A stretch of 64,000 nucleotides of DNA, from NCBI RefSeq assembly GCF_002374315.1, contig NZ_NWUX01000008.1, positions 1-64,000 on the forward strand. Direction: 5' to 3'. The notes under the pieces are model-generated. The model was not told the origin of the DNA. It did no database searches and worked only from the letters and a program-made list of their open reading frames with translations. Positions within the stretch are counted from its first letter, which is position 1; each line of letters opens with the position of its first letter. Shown here one piece after another: positions 9,041-17,527 of the stretch. This stretch comes from Vreelandella nigrificans. GTDB taxonomy: Bacteria > Pseudomonadota > Gammaproteobacteria > Pseudomonadales > Halomonadaceae. The position numbers were made by a program, and so were the translations under genes.

Positions 9041-9074
9041 AGTGCAAGCTTACATATACCCAGGAATTCTGGCG

Positions 9075-10658
9075 TTATATAACTTGAAATCCATGAGTCC
9101 CATCTTTCTCCAACTGCGCGACTAAACCAAACTCCCAATCCAGGTAGGCCTGCATGGCCTCTTTGGGATTATCCGTGCCTTCATATGGGCGTCGGTAGCG
9201 GTCGATCAGCGGTGATAACGCGTCGCCAGATCCTGCTTCTTCCGATAATCCCGCTTTTCGCCAAGCTGCATTGCCGCCTTTCAGCACAACCACTTTATGG
9301 GGCAGTTGCTGGGCCAACTCTTGCCAGGCGTAACGGGCTAAGCGATCACTGCCGCAGGTTAAAACGATCACCTGATGCTGGGGTAGCGCTTTTACTTGGG
9401 AGACCAAATCCGTACGCAGCACCCATTTAGCACTAGGGATGTGGCCTTTTTGATAGCGCTGATACGTCGTAAGATCGAAAACCGCTACACCGCCTTCACC
9501 CAGCAGTGTCGCTAGGCTTTCCGCCGTCACCACGTCAGCAGACTGCACCGGCGGATACCGGCGTTTTTCATCGCCTGACTCCGTGAAATGACTAAGTTCG
9601 ACGCCCTCAAGCACATAGACCTCCCACCCCATTTGCGCCAGCCAAGATGCCGTCATGTTGGCACGTACGCCATCGTCGTCTACCAGCACCACCCTGGCGC
9701 CTCTCACCGCCGCATGATGATCCGTCTCTTGAACTAACTGGCCTCCTGGTGCAGAGAAGGCGCCAGGAAAATGCCCTGCCGTAAACTCATCAGGGGTTCG
9801 TACGTCGAATAGATAGGTGGTGCGAGTCGCGTCCTGCTGCCAAGTAAAAAGCTGATCTCGTGTCGCTCTTTTTACACCGGCTCGGTCTGCCACTGCATGT
9901 GCAGAGGTCGCCGCCGTCAAACGTGTTTCATCGCTAACGGGCTGAAAAGACCGGGACTGTCCATGCTCAAGAGTCTGCCCAGCCAGTGTCCAGCCGATAG
10001 TGCCATTGCGCAGCGCCGCGACAGGGTTTTGGATACCCGCGTTGATCAGTGATTGGGTACCGATAAGGCTACGCGTACGACCCGCACAATTAACAATTAC
10101 CTGGGTGGAGGGGGCTGGGGCAAGCTCCTTTACACGCAGCGCTAACTCCGCTCCCGGCACGCTGATGCCGGTAGGAATACTCATGGTTTGATACTCATCA
10201 AAACGACGCGCATCCAACACCACGACATCCGCCCTGGCATCAAGTAATGCCTTCACCTCTTCAGCCGCAAGTGAAGGCGTATGCCTCACCGATTCCACCA
10301 ACTCTCCAAAGGCCTTGCTGGGAGAGTTAACATCATGAAATATCTCACCTCCAGCCGCCTCCCACCCTTTTAGCCCCCCTTCCAGAAGCGCAACGTCGCT
10401 GTACCCCCAACCAGAGAGCTTTTGATAAGCCGGCTCTGCTAACGCCTCACCGTTGTCGTACACCACCACCGGTGTATTTAAACGAGGAACTCGGGTAAAA
10501 ATCTCCAGTTCGAGGCGCGATAGGGGAATGTTGGTAGCAAAGAGAGGGTGCCCTTCTGCAAACGGGGCTTCTTCGCGGACATCGATAATGGCGATTTCTT
10601 GCTTGTCTTTTAAATAGCGGATGACGCTAGTGCCAGAGAGAGTGCGGAAGTTGCTCAT
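9075..10658 (-). CDS. Four-domain rhodanese-like sulfurtransferase
   Basis: Cytoplasmic protein of 527 residues made of four rhodanese domains (about 8-105, 130-230, 265-355, 378-475) plus a C-terminal helical tail with AYLDWEFGLVAQL. Active-site loops differ: domain 1 has VYDNGEA (no Cys), domain 2 VNCAGRTRSLIG (Cys191), domain 3 VDDDGVRANM (no Cys), domain 4 LTCGSDRLARY (Cys435). Thus two domains can carry persulfide and two look structural. The start ATG at 10658 overlaps the stop of the dioxygenase gene (ATGA), showing coupled translation. The partnership suggests handling of sulfane sulfur or sulfite arising from cysteine. Its domain order and tail are repeated in the fusion protein at 56302-59097. 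Confidence 0.88.
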   Translation of the reverse strand: MSNFRTLSGTSVIRYLKDKQEIAIIDVREEAPFAEGHPLFATNIPLSRLELEIFTRVPRLNTPVVVYDNGEALAEPAYQKLSGWGYSDVALLEGGLKGWEAAGGEIFHDVNSPSKAFGELVESVRHTPSLAAEEVKALLDARADVVVLDARRFDEYQTMSIPTGISVPGAELALRVKELAPAPSTQVIVNCAGRTRSLIGTQSLINAGIQNPVAALRNGTIGWTLAGQTLEHGQSRSFQPVSDETRLTAATSAHAVADRAGVKRATRDQLFTWQQDATRTTYLFDVRTPDEFTAGHFPGAFSAPGGQLVQETDHHAAVRGARVVLVDDDGVRANMTASWLAQMGWEVYVLEGVELSHFTESGDEKRRYPPVQSADVVTAESLATLLGEGGVAVFDLTTYQRYQKGHIPSAKWVLRTDLVSQVKALPQHQVIVLTCGSDRLARYAWQELAQQLPHKVVVLKGGNAAWRKAGLSEEAGSGDALSPLIDRYRRPYEGTDNPKEAMQAYLDWEFGLVAQLEKDGTHGFQVI

Positions 10659-11263
10659 GGTAGTGTTGTCTCTTTCGAAACGTCCCAAATATTAGGTAGG
10701 AACTGGTTTGAATACCCGGAAATGAAAACCTTTTCTTTGCCATCAGCCGCATAAACAGCCCGCTTCACAGCACCAATGTTGGCACCATAAATGTGAATAC
10801 TGATGGAGGTTTGATCGTTCAGTGCATTACTGACCTGATGAATATCCCCCACTGAAGGTGATACTGCTTCAACATCACCGGGATTAAGTCGGGTGGGCTC
10901 TCCCTGGACTCTCAGCTCTCCCTGTTCCGTTCGTATAAATCCCTGTGAGAGCTCTGCCCCACGTAGCATTCCAATAACCCCCCAAACTCGGTGATCATGA
11001 ATCGGCGTACGTTGTCCTGGCCCCCATACAAAACTCACTATTGAAAAACGTTGTTGGGAGTCTGCATGTAAAAGATATTGCTGGTAATACTCAGGATGAG
11101 GCTGCGTAAACTCAGCGGGTAGCCAATCATCATGACTGACCAGCTTTGCTAGAAGAGGCTTTAAAGCATCCAGCAGCGCCTCTTCATCTTGTGCACGATC
11201 CACCTGCCGAGCCACTTCGCTGATAAAATTGCGCAATCGATCCAAACGCAGTTCATCGGCCAT
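10655..11263 (-). CDS. Cysteine dioxygenase-type thiol dioxygenase
   Basis: Cupin iron enzyme of 202 residues that oxidises cysteine (or a similar thiol such as 3-mercaptopropionate) with O2 to the sulfinate. Iron ligands fit His89 and His91 in TPIHDHRVWG and His142 in DIHQVSN. The Ser-x-His-x-Tyr triad typical of thiol dioxygenases is present at residues 155-159 (SIHIY). The frame is open upstream through GTG/ATG codons at 11272 and 11269, but GGGGTGA fits the ATG at 11263 best. Overlaps the rhodanese gene by four bases and is divergent from a LysR regulator. Preferred substrate cannot be decided from sequence alone. Confidence 0.88.
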   Translation of the reverse strand: MADELRLDRLRNFISEVARQVDRAQDEEALLDALKPLLAKLVSHDDWLPAEFTQPHPEYYQQYLLHADSQQRFSIVSFVWGPGQRTPIHDHRVWGVIGMLRGAELSQGFIRTEQGELRVQGEPTRLNPGDVEAVSPSVGDIHQVSNALNDQTSISIHIYGANIGAVKRAVYAADGKEKVFISGYSNQFLPNIWDVSKETTLP

Positions 11264-11311
11264 CGTCATCACCCCATTTGAGTTGTGTAAATGGCGACCT
11301 TACCAAGCCCT

Positions 11312-11350
11312 CCTATATTCATTAAATGCATTTTAATGATAAGTTAATAT
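11312..11350. promoter_or_regulatory. Putative LysR operator between cdo and lysR
   Basis: The divergent intergenic region holds an AT-rich palindromic cluster. CATTTTAATGATAA (11329-11342) recurs, inverted, at 12402-12415 upstream of the next operon. The preceding bases form the dyad TTCATTAAATGCATTTTAATGA. This is the likely binding site of the adjacent LysR regulator acting on both the dioxygenase operon and its own gene. Confidence 0.5.
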
Positions 11351-11387
11351 GCAAATCAGGCAAGGGTAAGGAAGCACCACTTTACTT

Positions 11388-12272
11388 ATGAAGAATGATG
11401 ACATCAGTGCCTTTGTTGCCGTGGTCAGACGACAATCGCTCATTCAAGCTGCCGATAGCCTTCAACTAACGCAATCAGCGATTACCAGACGTATTCAAAA
11501 CCTCGAAGAAACACTGGGAGTTGAGCTATTAGACCGCCACACAAAGCCGTTAAAACCTACGCCTATGGGGCTGAAAGTGTTCGATCAGTGCCTACGTATT
11601 CTGCAGGAAATTGATGCTTTACGTGAGCTGGTCGCAAACGATACGCCGCCGCAGGGTACTTTTCGATTGGGGGTACCCCACAGCCTTAGTGAAGCGGTAC
11701 TGTTACCGCCCTTGCGCTCACTTAACCAACACTATCCTGCTCTACAAACGCGCGTCAGTTCTGGTTGGGGAACAGAGCTACTCGCCAAACTTGTACAGGC
11801 TGAGCTGGATGCCGCTATGGTGCTTTTCCCTCGTAACAGAGCATTCCCAGATGCTTTAACGGCAGTACCACTGGGGGAAATTCAGCTATGCGTTGTTGCC
11901 TCACAGGATACCCCACCTTTTCAACACCTTATCGATAGCCAACAACATGGCTGGATACTTAACCCCGATGGCTGCGGTTTTCGAGACGGATTAATGCGGG
12001 CGTTGGCTGACCAGGGAGTAAACCTGCAGGTTAATTTGGACACCTACGGTAGCGAACTTCAGTTGGGCCTAGTGGCAGAAGGTAAAGGGCTGGGGCTCAT
12101 CCCCGCACCAGTGCTAGCAAACAGCCAGTATTGCGATACTCTTCAGGTCATTACTCTGAAGGATTTCTCGCCACTTGCAGAATTATGGCTTGTGTACCCC
12201 AAGCACCTAGGAAAATTACAAAAACCTGCCCATTTATTTGGCACTCAACTGGCGCGCGCACTTACCCCATAA
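11388..12272 (+). CDS. LysR-family regulator, divergent from cysteine dioxygenase
   Basis: LysR transcription factor of 294 residues. The N-terminal winged helix-turn-helix is clear (ISAFVAVVRRQSLIQAADSL, TQSAITRRIQNLEETLGVELLDR). The effector domain starts with GTFRLGVPHSLSEAVL and contains GLVAEGKGLGLIP. It is divergent from the cysteine dioxygenase-rhodanese operon and lies immediately upstream of the sulfonate-type operon starting at 12487. A repeated AT-rich motif in both promoter regions suggests it governs both. The inducer is unknown. Confidence 0.9.
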   Translation: MKNDDISAFVAVVRRQSLIQAADSLQLTQSAITRRIQNLEETLGVELLDRHTKPLKPTPMGLKVFDQCLRILQEIDALRELVANDTPPQGTFRLGVPHSLSEAVLLPPLRSLNQHYPALQTRVSSGWGTELLAKLVQAELDAAMVLFPRNRAFPDALTAVPLGEIQLCVVASQDTPPFQHLIDSQQHGWILNPDGCGFRDGLMRALADQGVNLQVNLDTYGSELQLGLVAEGKGLGLIPAPVLANSQYCDTLQVITLKDFSPLAELWLVYPKHLGKLQKPAHLFGTQLARALTP

Positions 12273-12335
12273 GCGCTCACCATCTCCTTATCACGCAGTA
12301 ACGTAACCTCTTCTATTAGCCTCATTTTCTTAAAA

Positions 12336-12363
12336 CTGCAGCGCTTCCGACTAAGCGCTGCAG
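12336..12363 (+). terminator. Strong hairpin after the LysR gene
   Basis: An 11-base-pair perfect stem (12336-12346 with 12353-12363) closes a six-base loop 64 bases after the LysR stop. No long T-run follows, but the stem is very stable and separates the regulator from the operon at 12487. Confidence 0.6.
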
Positions 12364-12401
12364 CTTCATACGCCCACAACTTTCTCAAAACGCATATTTA
12401 G

Positions 12402-12428
12402 TTATCATTAAAATGAATTTAAATCATA
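12402..12428. promoter_or_regulatory. Putative LysR operator before the triple-SBP operon
   Basis: TTATCATTAAAATG (12402-12415) is the exact inverse of the 14-base element at 11329-11342, followed by AT-rich sequence ATTTAAATCAT. It lies about 75 bases before the first binding-protein gene, a usual position for a LysR activator site. Confidence 0.5.
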
Positions 12429-12486
12429 AAAAGGAGTGCGCTAGGGTGACAGCCATTAACCATTGATGGCTTAAACAGGAAGGCAC

Positions 12487-13494
12487 ATGAGACTTACCCC
12501 TGCTATTAACAATCCGTTCTCTGCGCTAGCAGCAATAGGGTTGTTCGCTTTTAGCCTCACAAGCGCTGCACAAAGTAATCATCACTCCCCTGATTCGGTC
12601 ACACTTGTGTTGGGTGATCAATCACGCCATTTACGCTCATTAGTCGAAGCTTCTGGAGTACTTGATGATGTTCCCTACCACTTCCGATGGGCCAATTTTC
12701 AAGGGGCCGCACCGCTGTTCGAGGCCCAACGTGCAGGATCCGTCGACACCTCTTATGCAGGTGACCTACCTGTATTAATGGGTGCTGCCGGCGGCGTTGA
12801 TCTTACTATTGTCGCTACCAATGAAGGGCTTGGCAGCTCGAATGGAATTTTAGTTCAAGCGGACTCAGAAATTCGTGATGTCGCTGATTTAAAAGGGAGG
12901 ACAGTCGTTGTCTCTTCAGCTAGAGGAAGCATTTCCCAGCATCTTCTTTACGCGGCGCTGGAAGAGGCAGGCATTGAGCGTAGTGACGTTGACGTACGTT
13001 TTGTACTTCCTACTGATGCCAGCTCCGCCTTTAATTCTGGGCAAATAGAAGCGTGGGCCACTTTTGATCCGTACCTTGGTATTGCAGAACGCCAGGGCGC
13101 GCGCGTCCTTCGTGATAGTGAGGGCCTCCGGGAAGCGCTCTCTTTCGTTACCGTCACAACGTCCTCTTTAAATGACCCTAATAAAAGGGCTGCCCTCGCT
13201 GATGTTACTCAGCGTTTTATTGACGCGCGTCAATGGGCATTAGAGAACCCTCAGCAATACGCCAGCGTGTATGCCCAGTTGACGGGCCTAGAACTCGATG
13301 ATGCCGCCTGGATTGCCGCGCGCAGCTCTCAAGGAATGCGCCCAGTACAAGAAAGCGATATCCAGGCTCTGCAAAACGTGGCCGATCTGTTTAGTGAACT
13401 AGAAATACTACCTACCCACGTCAATGCCGCTGGCATTACCGATCTTGATTTCCTCTCTTCTTTTGAACAAGCCCACGTAGAGGTAGCGCCATAA
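12487..13494 (+). CDS. SsuA-like substrate-binding protein, first of three in tandem
   Basis: Periplasmic binding protein of 335 residues, NMT1/SsuA family (aliphatic sulfonate or related organosulfur). A Sec signal peptide occupies about residues 1-29. Family segments include FRWANFQGAAPLFEAQRAGSVDTSYAGDLPVL, which positions the ligand pocket, VADLKGRTVVVSSARGSISQHLL, and IEAWATFDPYLGIAERQGARVL. AGGAAGG precedes the ATG. It is the first gene of an operon in which three different SsuA-like genes follow each other with one- to four-base overlaps and no transporter gene between. The nearest membrane partner is SsuCB at 18853-20450. Confidence 0.88.
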   Translation: MRLTPAINNPFSALAAIGLFAFSLTSAAQSNHHSPDSVTLVLGDQSRHLRSLVEASGVLDDVPYHFRWANFQGAAPLFEAQRAGSVDTSYAGDLPVLMGAAGGVDLTIVATNEGLGSSNGILVQADSEIRDVADLKGRTVVVSSARGSISQHLLYAALEEAGIERSDVDVRFVLPTDASSAFNSGQIEAWATFDPYLGIAERQGARVLRDSEGLREALSFVTVTTSSLNDPNKRAALADVTQRFIDARQWALENPQQYASVYAQLTGLELDDAAWIAARSSQGMRPVQESDIQALQNVADLFSELEILPTHVNAAGITDLDFLSSFEQAHVEVAP

Positions 13495-14468
13495 TGCCGA
13501 GTAATTTCATTTATAAAACGGGACTAGCACTGCTCGTTAGTAGCGCTTCGCTAATACCTATCAGCCTGCTAGCAAATGAACCAATTACCCTGCGTATTGC
13601 CGATCAGAAAGGCAATATGCGTGCGCAGCTAGATGCCGCTAACGCCTTAGAAGGAGCGGCCTACACGGTGCAGTGGTCTGAATTTCCTGCTGCTGCGCCA
13701 CTTGCCGAAGCATTGAATGCAGGAGCTATTGACGCAGGCATTATCGGCGATGCACCGCTGCTTTTTGCCCTCGCTGCGGGTGCAGACATTAAAGCTATTG
13801 CCGTTAACCAGTCTGATCCTTACGGCACAGCGGTATTAGTGAACGGTGATTCAGCGATTGAAACCGTGGAAGAGTTGCGGGGAAGAAACATTGCGACAGG
13901 CCGTGGCTCTATTGGCCACTATGTTGCGCTTCGTGCCCTGGATGCCCATGGATTAACACAAGAGGATGTCAATTTTCGCTTTATGGGCCCAGTAGATGCG
14001 CGCATCGCCCTTGCCACAGGGGCCGTGGATGCGTGGTCAACATGGGAACCTTACACCGCCTTCGCAGAGCTACAGGAAGGTGCCCGAATTATTGCTAACG
14101 GCCGTGGGCTTACCAGCGGCAATAGCTTTATTGCGGCTACGGATTCAGCCATCAGTGACCCTGCCAAGCATGCTGCGCTAAAGGATTACCTGTTGCGCTT
14201 ACGCGATGCGCAAACCTGGTCTTATGACCATATCGATGAGTACGCAGCCACCCTTGCAGAGATTATTGGCTTTCCTGAAGACGCCGCCAAACTCCAATAC
14301 CAAAGAAGGCAACTCGCTTGGCGCGATATAGATGAAGAGATCATTAGTCAGCAGCAGTTAACCGCCGACTTTTACCTGCAAGTAGGTTTGATTCCCGACG
14401 CTATCGACGTCGAAACCACTTTTGATCGCAGCTTCACGTTCCATGAAACAAGCGAGGAACAGCCATGA
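13494..14468 (+). CDS. SsuA-like substrate-binding protein, second of three in tandem
   Basis: Binding protein of 324 residues, NMT1/SsuA family, with a signal peptide ending near residue 27 (SLLANEP). Landmarks: VQWSEFPAAAPLAEALNAGAIDAGIIGDAPLLFALAAGADIKAIAV in the pocket half, VEELRGRNIATGRGSIGHYVALRAL, and VDAWSTWEPYTAFAEL. Its ATG shares one base with the preceding stop codon (TAATG) with GAGG just upstream, so synthesis is coupled. It is diverged from its two neighbours, which suggests different ligands rather than a recent copy. Confidence 0.88.
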   Translation: MPSNFIYKTGLALLVSSASLIPISLLANEPITLRIADQKGNMRAQLDAANALEGAAYTVQWSEFPAAAPLAEALNAGAIDAGIIGDAPLLFALAAGADIKAIAVNQSDPYGTAVLVNGDSAIETVEELRGRNIATGRGSIGHYVALRALDAHGLTQEDVNFRFMGPVDARIALATGAVDAWSTWEPYTAFAELQEGARIIANGRGLTSGNSFIAATDSAISDPAKHAALKDYLLRLRDAQTWSYDHIDEYAATLAEIIGFPEDAAKLQYQRRQLAWRDIDEEIISQQQLTADFYLQVGLIPDAIDVETTFDRSFTFHETSEEQP

Positions 14469-15475
14469 GAATCACTCGTCTTTTGCCAACTTGGCTTAAC
14501 TTGGTTTCACTCACCCTAGCCATCATCAGTAGCGCTCCCTCCTTTGCTGCTGCATCTGCTGCTGACGAGCTGGCAGACGTAACATTACGGGTCGCTGTCT
14601 ATAAAGGCGGCGACCAACTTCGCCTAGAGGCAGCAGGGTTACTCGACACGCCGTATCAAATTGAATGGCGGGAGTTTGGAGCCGGGAGCCAGATGCTGGA
14701 AGCTATTAATGCAAACGCCATTGATTTTGCTTCTGGAAGTGAAACACCTCCCGTGTTTGCGGCTCACGGCAGTGCTGACTTTCGTTTGGTCGCAGCGCTC
14801 AAAAATGATGTTAATCATCAAGTCGTTTTAGTGCCTGAAGGCTCAGAGATTACCTCCATTGAAGAGCTTGCGGGTAAGCGTGTGGGGTACGTTCGCGGAA
14901 CGACTACTCACTATTACCTTCTGCAAATGCTAGATGAAGCGGGGCTTGGTTTTGAGGATATCGACCCTCGTAATCTGAGTCCTACCGATGGCGCCGCCGC
15001 ATTTTCACGCGGCGACCTCGATGCATGGGCAATCTATGGCTATAGCGTTCCGCTGACACAGCAACTGACAGGCGCAAGGGTGCTTAAAACCGCAGCGGGC
15101 TATTTGTCTGGCAACTTTCTCTACTACGCCAATACTAGCGCTCTGGAAGACCCTGCCAAAAGCGCAGCGATAGAAGATTTCCTGGAACGTCTTCAGCACT
15201 CGTATCAATGGCAGAATGAAAACGAAGAAGCATTTGCCTCGCTGCAAAGTAACGAAATTAGAGTGCCTGAAAACGTCATTCTGTCGATGTTTCATAACAA
15301 AAGCCAACCCGCTGAAGTGACTGGCGTTACCGCTGAAGCCATCGACAGCGCCCAAGATGTAGCCGATGTGTTTGCACATTTTGGCGTTCTGAGTTCCCCC
15401 GTCGATCTCACTCCTTACTGGGATGATCGCTTCAATGCAAGGCTAGCCAGTGAAGATGAGGGCCAGGTGCTATGA
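14465..15475 (+). CDS. SsuA-like substrate-binding protein, third of three in tandem
   Basis: Binding protein of 336 residues, NMT1/SsuA family, signal peptide about residues 1-33. Landmarks: IEWREFGAGSQMLEAINANAIDFASGSETPPVFAAHGSADF, IEELAGKRVGYVRGTTTHYYLLQML, and LDAWAIYGYSVPLTQQLTGARVL. This version of the pocket (ETPPVF, GTTTHY) is closer to canonical SsuA than its two neighbours. Four-base overlaps link it to the preceding gene and to the following flavin enzyme gene (both ATGA). Confidence 0.88.
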   Translation: MRITRLLPTWLNLVSLTLAIISSAPSFAAASAADELADVTLRVAVYKGGDQLRLEAAGLLDTPYQIEWREFGAGSQMLEAINANAIDFASGSETPPVFAAHGSADFRLVAALKNDVNHQVVLVPEGSEITSIEELAGKRVGYVRGTTTHYYLLQMLDEAGLGFEDIDPRNLSPTDGAAAFSRGDLDAWAIYGYSVPLTQQLTGARVLKTAAGYLSGNFLYYANTSALEDPAKSAAIEDFLERLQHSYQWQNENEEAFASLQSNEIRVPENVILSMFHNKSQPAEVTGVTAEAIDSAQDVADVFAHFGVLSSPVDLTPYWDDRFNARLASEDEGQVL

Positions 15476-16650
15476 AGGTGGCCAGGAAACCATTCACGGT
15501 TGATGCATTTAACAAAAATGCCGACGTCGATTTACCAGAAATCACTCGCCACCTAGCCCAAAGTGCAGACAAAGTGGATCGTCAAGCACGCTTTCCAAGC
15601 GATAATTTTGCCTACCTGCACCGTTTGGGCTTACTGAGCCTGACCATTCCCGCCTCCCTGGGCGGGCAAGCGGCAGACCTCAACACTGTCCGTCAAGTTA
15701 TTAGCGCGGTTGCCAAAGGCGAGGCATCCACGGCGCTCATTTTGTTGATGCACTATTTACAGCATCAACAGCTGCACCATAGCAGCAAATGGCCTCACAG
15801 ATTAAGTGCTCGCGTAGCTCAAGATGCCCTTCAATCAGGTGCATTAATCAATGCATTACGCGTTGAACCAGCCCTTGGCTCACCCTCCCGCGGCGGGCTG
15901 CCAACGACAACGGCTTATAGAACCACTAAGGGATGGCGGTTATCGGGTGAGAAAATCTACTCAACCGGTAGCCATGGTTTGACCTGGATGAACGTATGGG
16001 CACGCAGTGATGATAAAACGCCTTCCGTAGGCTTTTGGCTAGTACCCGCCCATGCGCCAGGTGTAGAAATTATCGACGAGTGGGATCACCTGGGAATGCG
16101 TGCCTCATCAAGCCATCGCGTTATTTTTCATGATGTAGAGCTGCCACTGGATCATGCTGTAGATAGTGCGCCCCAGGCCATCGCCAACAAGAAAGCCGCT
16201 GAATCAGAAGCGGTGAAATGGATGCACGTGCTGCTTGGCTCACTTTACGATGGTGTCGCACAGGCTGCCAACGACTGGTTTAAACGGTGGCTGCTGACGC
16301 GCACCCCTTCTAACTTAGGGGCACCTCTCGCTAGCCTTGAAAGGTTTCAGGAGATTACTGGGCGCATTGATACCCTTTTGCTCTCCAATAAAGTGCTCCT
16401 CGATGCAGCCGCCAATAATGACGTACCCCACCATCAACTTGCCCAGATCAAGCAGATAACGACGAGTCAATCGATCAGGGCGGTAGAACACATTGTAAAA
16501 GCTGCGGGCAACCCAGCCCTATCCGGTTCTCATCCACTCCAGCGTCACTACCGTGATGTGCTCTGTGGTCGTATCCACACACCACAGGATGACACCGTTT
16601 TTAAAGCCGCCGGGCAAGCGGCACTCAACGTTACAGGAGCCACCTCATGA
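15472..16650 (+). CDS. SfnB/DszC-type acyl-CoA dehydrogenase-like flavin enzyme
   Basis: Protein of 392 residues with the acyl-CoA dehydrogenase fold: N-terminal helical domain (DNFAYLHRLGLLSLTIPASLGGQAADLNTV), middle beta domain (GWRLSGEKIYSTGSHGLTWMNVWAR), and C-terminal helical domain. Members next to organosulfur genes (SfnB, DszC, DnmB types) are reduced-flavin-dependent monooxygenases acting on sulfones, thioethers or amines rather than dehydrogenases. The usual catalytic Glu of true acyl-CoA dehydrogenases is not evident. It lacks the RNARTHTLHDP C-terminal motif seen in three other paralogs in the window. Coupled to both neighbours by ATGA overlaps. Substrate unknown. Confidence 0.8.
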   Translation: MKVARKPFTVDAFNKNADVDLPEITRHLAQSADKVDRQARFPSDNFAYLHRLGLLSLTIPASLGGQAADLNTVRQVISAVAKGEASTALILLMHYLQHQQLHHSSKWPHRLSARVAQDALQSGALINALRVEPALGSPSRGGLPTTTAYRTTKGWRLSGEKIYSTGSHGLTWMNVWARSDDKTPSVGFWLVPAHAPGVEIIDEWDHLGMRASSSHRVIFHDVELPLDHAVDSAPQAIANKKAAESEAVKWMHVLLGSLYDGVAQAANDWFKRWLLTRTPSNLGAPLASLERFQEITGRIDTLLLSNKVLLDAAANNDVPHHQLAQIKQITTSQSIRAVEHIVKAAGNPALSGSHPLQRHYRDVLCGRIHTPQDDTVFKAAGQAALNVTGATS

Positions 16651-17504
16651 GCACCGTTATCTCAACCCATCCCAAAACCGAGCCGTTGAGCCCATCAAAC
16701 CGGCAGCCCACACGTCCAAGCGTGTTTTCCTACCCACGTAAAGGGCACAGTCTGACCCGAGAGCTACCTGGTGAAAAAGGCACCGTTTCCGAAGAACGCC
16801 AACATCGCAAAGAGCGCTTAGCGGCTGCTTTTCGTGTCTTTGCATGGCAAGGGTTCGATCTAGGTGGCGCAGGCCATATTACCGCCCGCGATCCTGAGTG
16901 GAAGGATCACTTCTGGGTGAACCCTCATGGTGTCTATTTCGGGCATGTACGTGCAAGCGATCTAATTCTGGTCAATCACCATGGCGATGTCGTTGAGGGC
17001 GACGGGCTACTCAACCGTGCGGCATTTGCCATTCATAGCGAATTACACCAAGCACGGCCAGATGTATTGGCTGCAGCACATACACACGCCCCGCATGGCA
17101 AAAGTTGGTCTGCACTCGGCCGGTTATTAGACCCCATCTCCCAAGATGCCTGTGCTTTTTATAACAGCCACGTCCTCTTCGATGACTTTACTGGCGTGGT
17201 ACTTGATAGCAGTGAAGGCCAGCGAATAGCGAAAACACTGGGCAATCACAAAGCGGTCATTCTGCAAAACCATGGTTTTCTCACCGTGGGCCAAACGATT
17301 GAAGGTGCCGCGTGGCGGTATATCGCGATGGAGAACGCTGCAAGGGTTCAACTGGCTGCCGAAGCTGCTGGCAAACCCATTGCAATCCCCCATGACGTGG
17401 CTGAACACACAGCAGGGCAAGTGGGAACAGAGTTCGTAAGTTGGGTCAGTTTCTTACCGTTACTTGATCGGGTTATCCGTGAAGAACCTGATTTTCGTGA
17501 TTAA
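16647..17504 (+). CDS. Class II aldolase/adducin-family protein
   Basis: Protein of 285 residues with a class II aldolase/adducin domain at about residues 48-245. Zinc-binding histidines are recognisable in AAHTHAPHG (His145, His147) and ILQNHGFLTVG (His209). The strands GGAGHITARDPEWKDHFWVNPHG and VLAAAHTHAPHGKSWSALG are typical of the decarboxylase/adducin-like subgroup. The first 45 residues are a Pro/Ser-rich tail. AGGAG precedes an ATG that overlaps the SfnB-like gene. In this operon it may cleave or decarboxylate the carbon product left after desulfonation; that is inference and no substrate can be named. Confidence 0.85.
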   Translation: MSTVISTHPKTEPLSPSNRQPTRPSVFSYPRKGHSLTRELPGEKGTVSEERQHRKERLAAAFRVFAWQGFDLGGAGHITARDPEWKDHFWVNPHGVYFGHVRASDLILVNHHGDVVEGDGLLNRAAFAIHSELHQARPDVLAAAHTHAPHGKSWSALGRLLDPISQDACAFYNSHVLFDDFTGVVLDSSEGQRIAKTLGNHKAVILQNHGFLTVGQTIEGAAWRYIAMENAARVQLAAEAAGKPIAIPHDVAEHTAGQVGTEFVSWVSFLPLLDRVIREEPDFRD

Positions 17505-17527
17505 TATTTAACAGCGGGGATATATCA

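Noticed and set aside
15472..16650. Fatty acid beta-oxidation acyl-CoA dehydrogenase
   Set aside because: Neighbours are all sulfur genes and the sequence resembles SfnB/DszC-type flavin enzymes; no other beta-oxidation gene is near.
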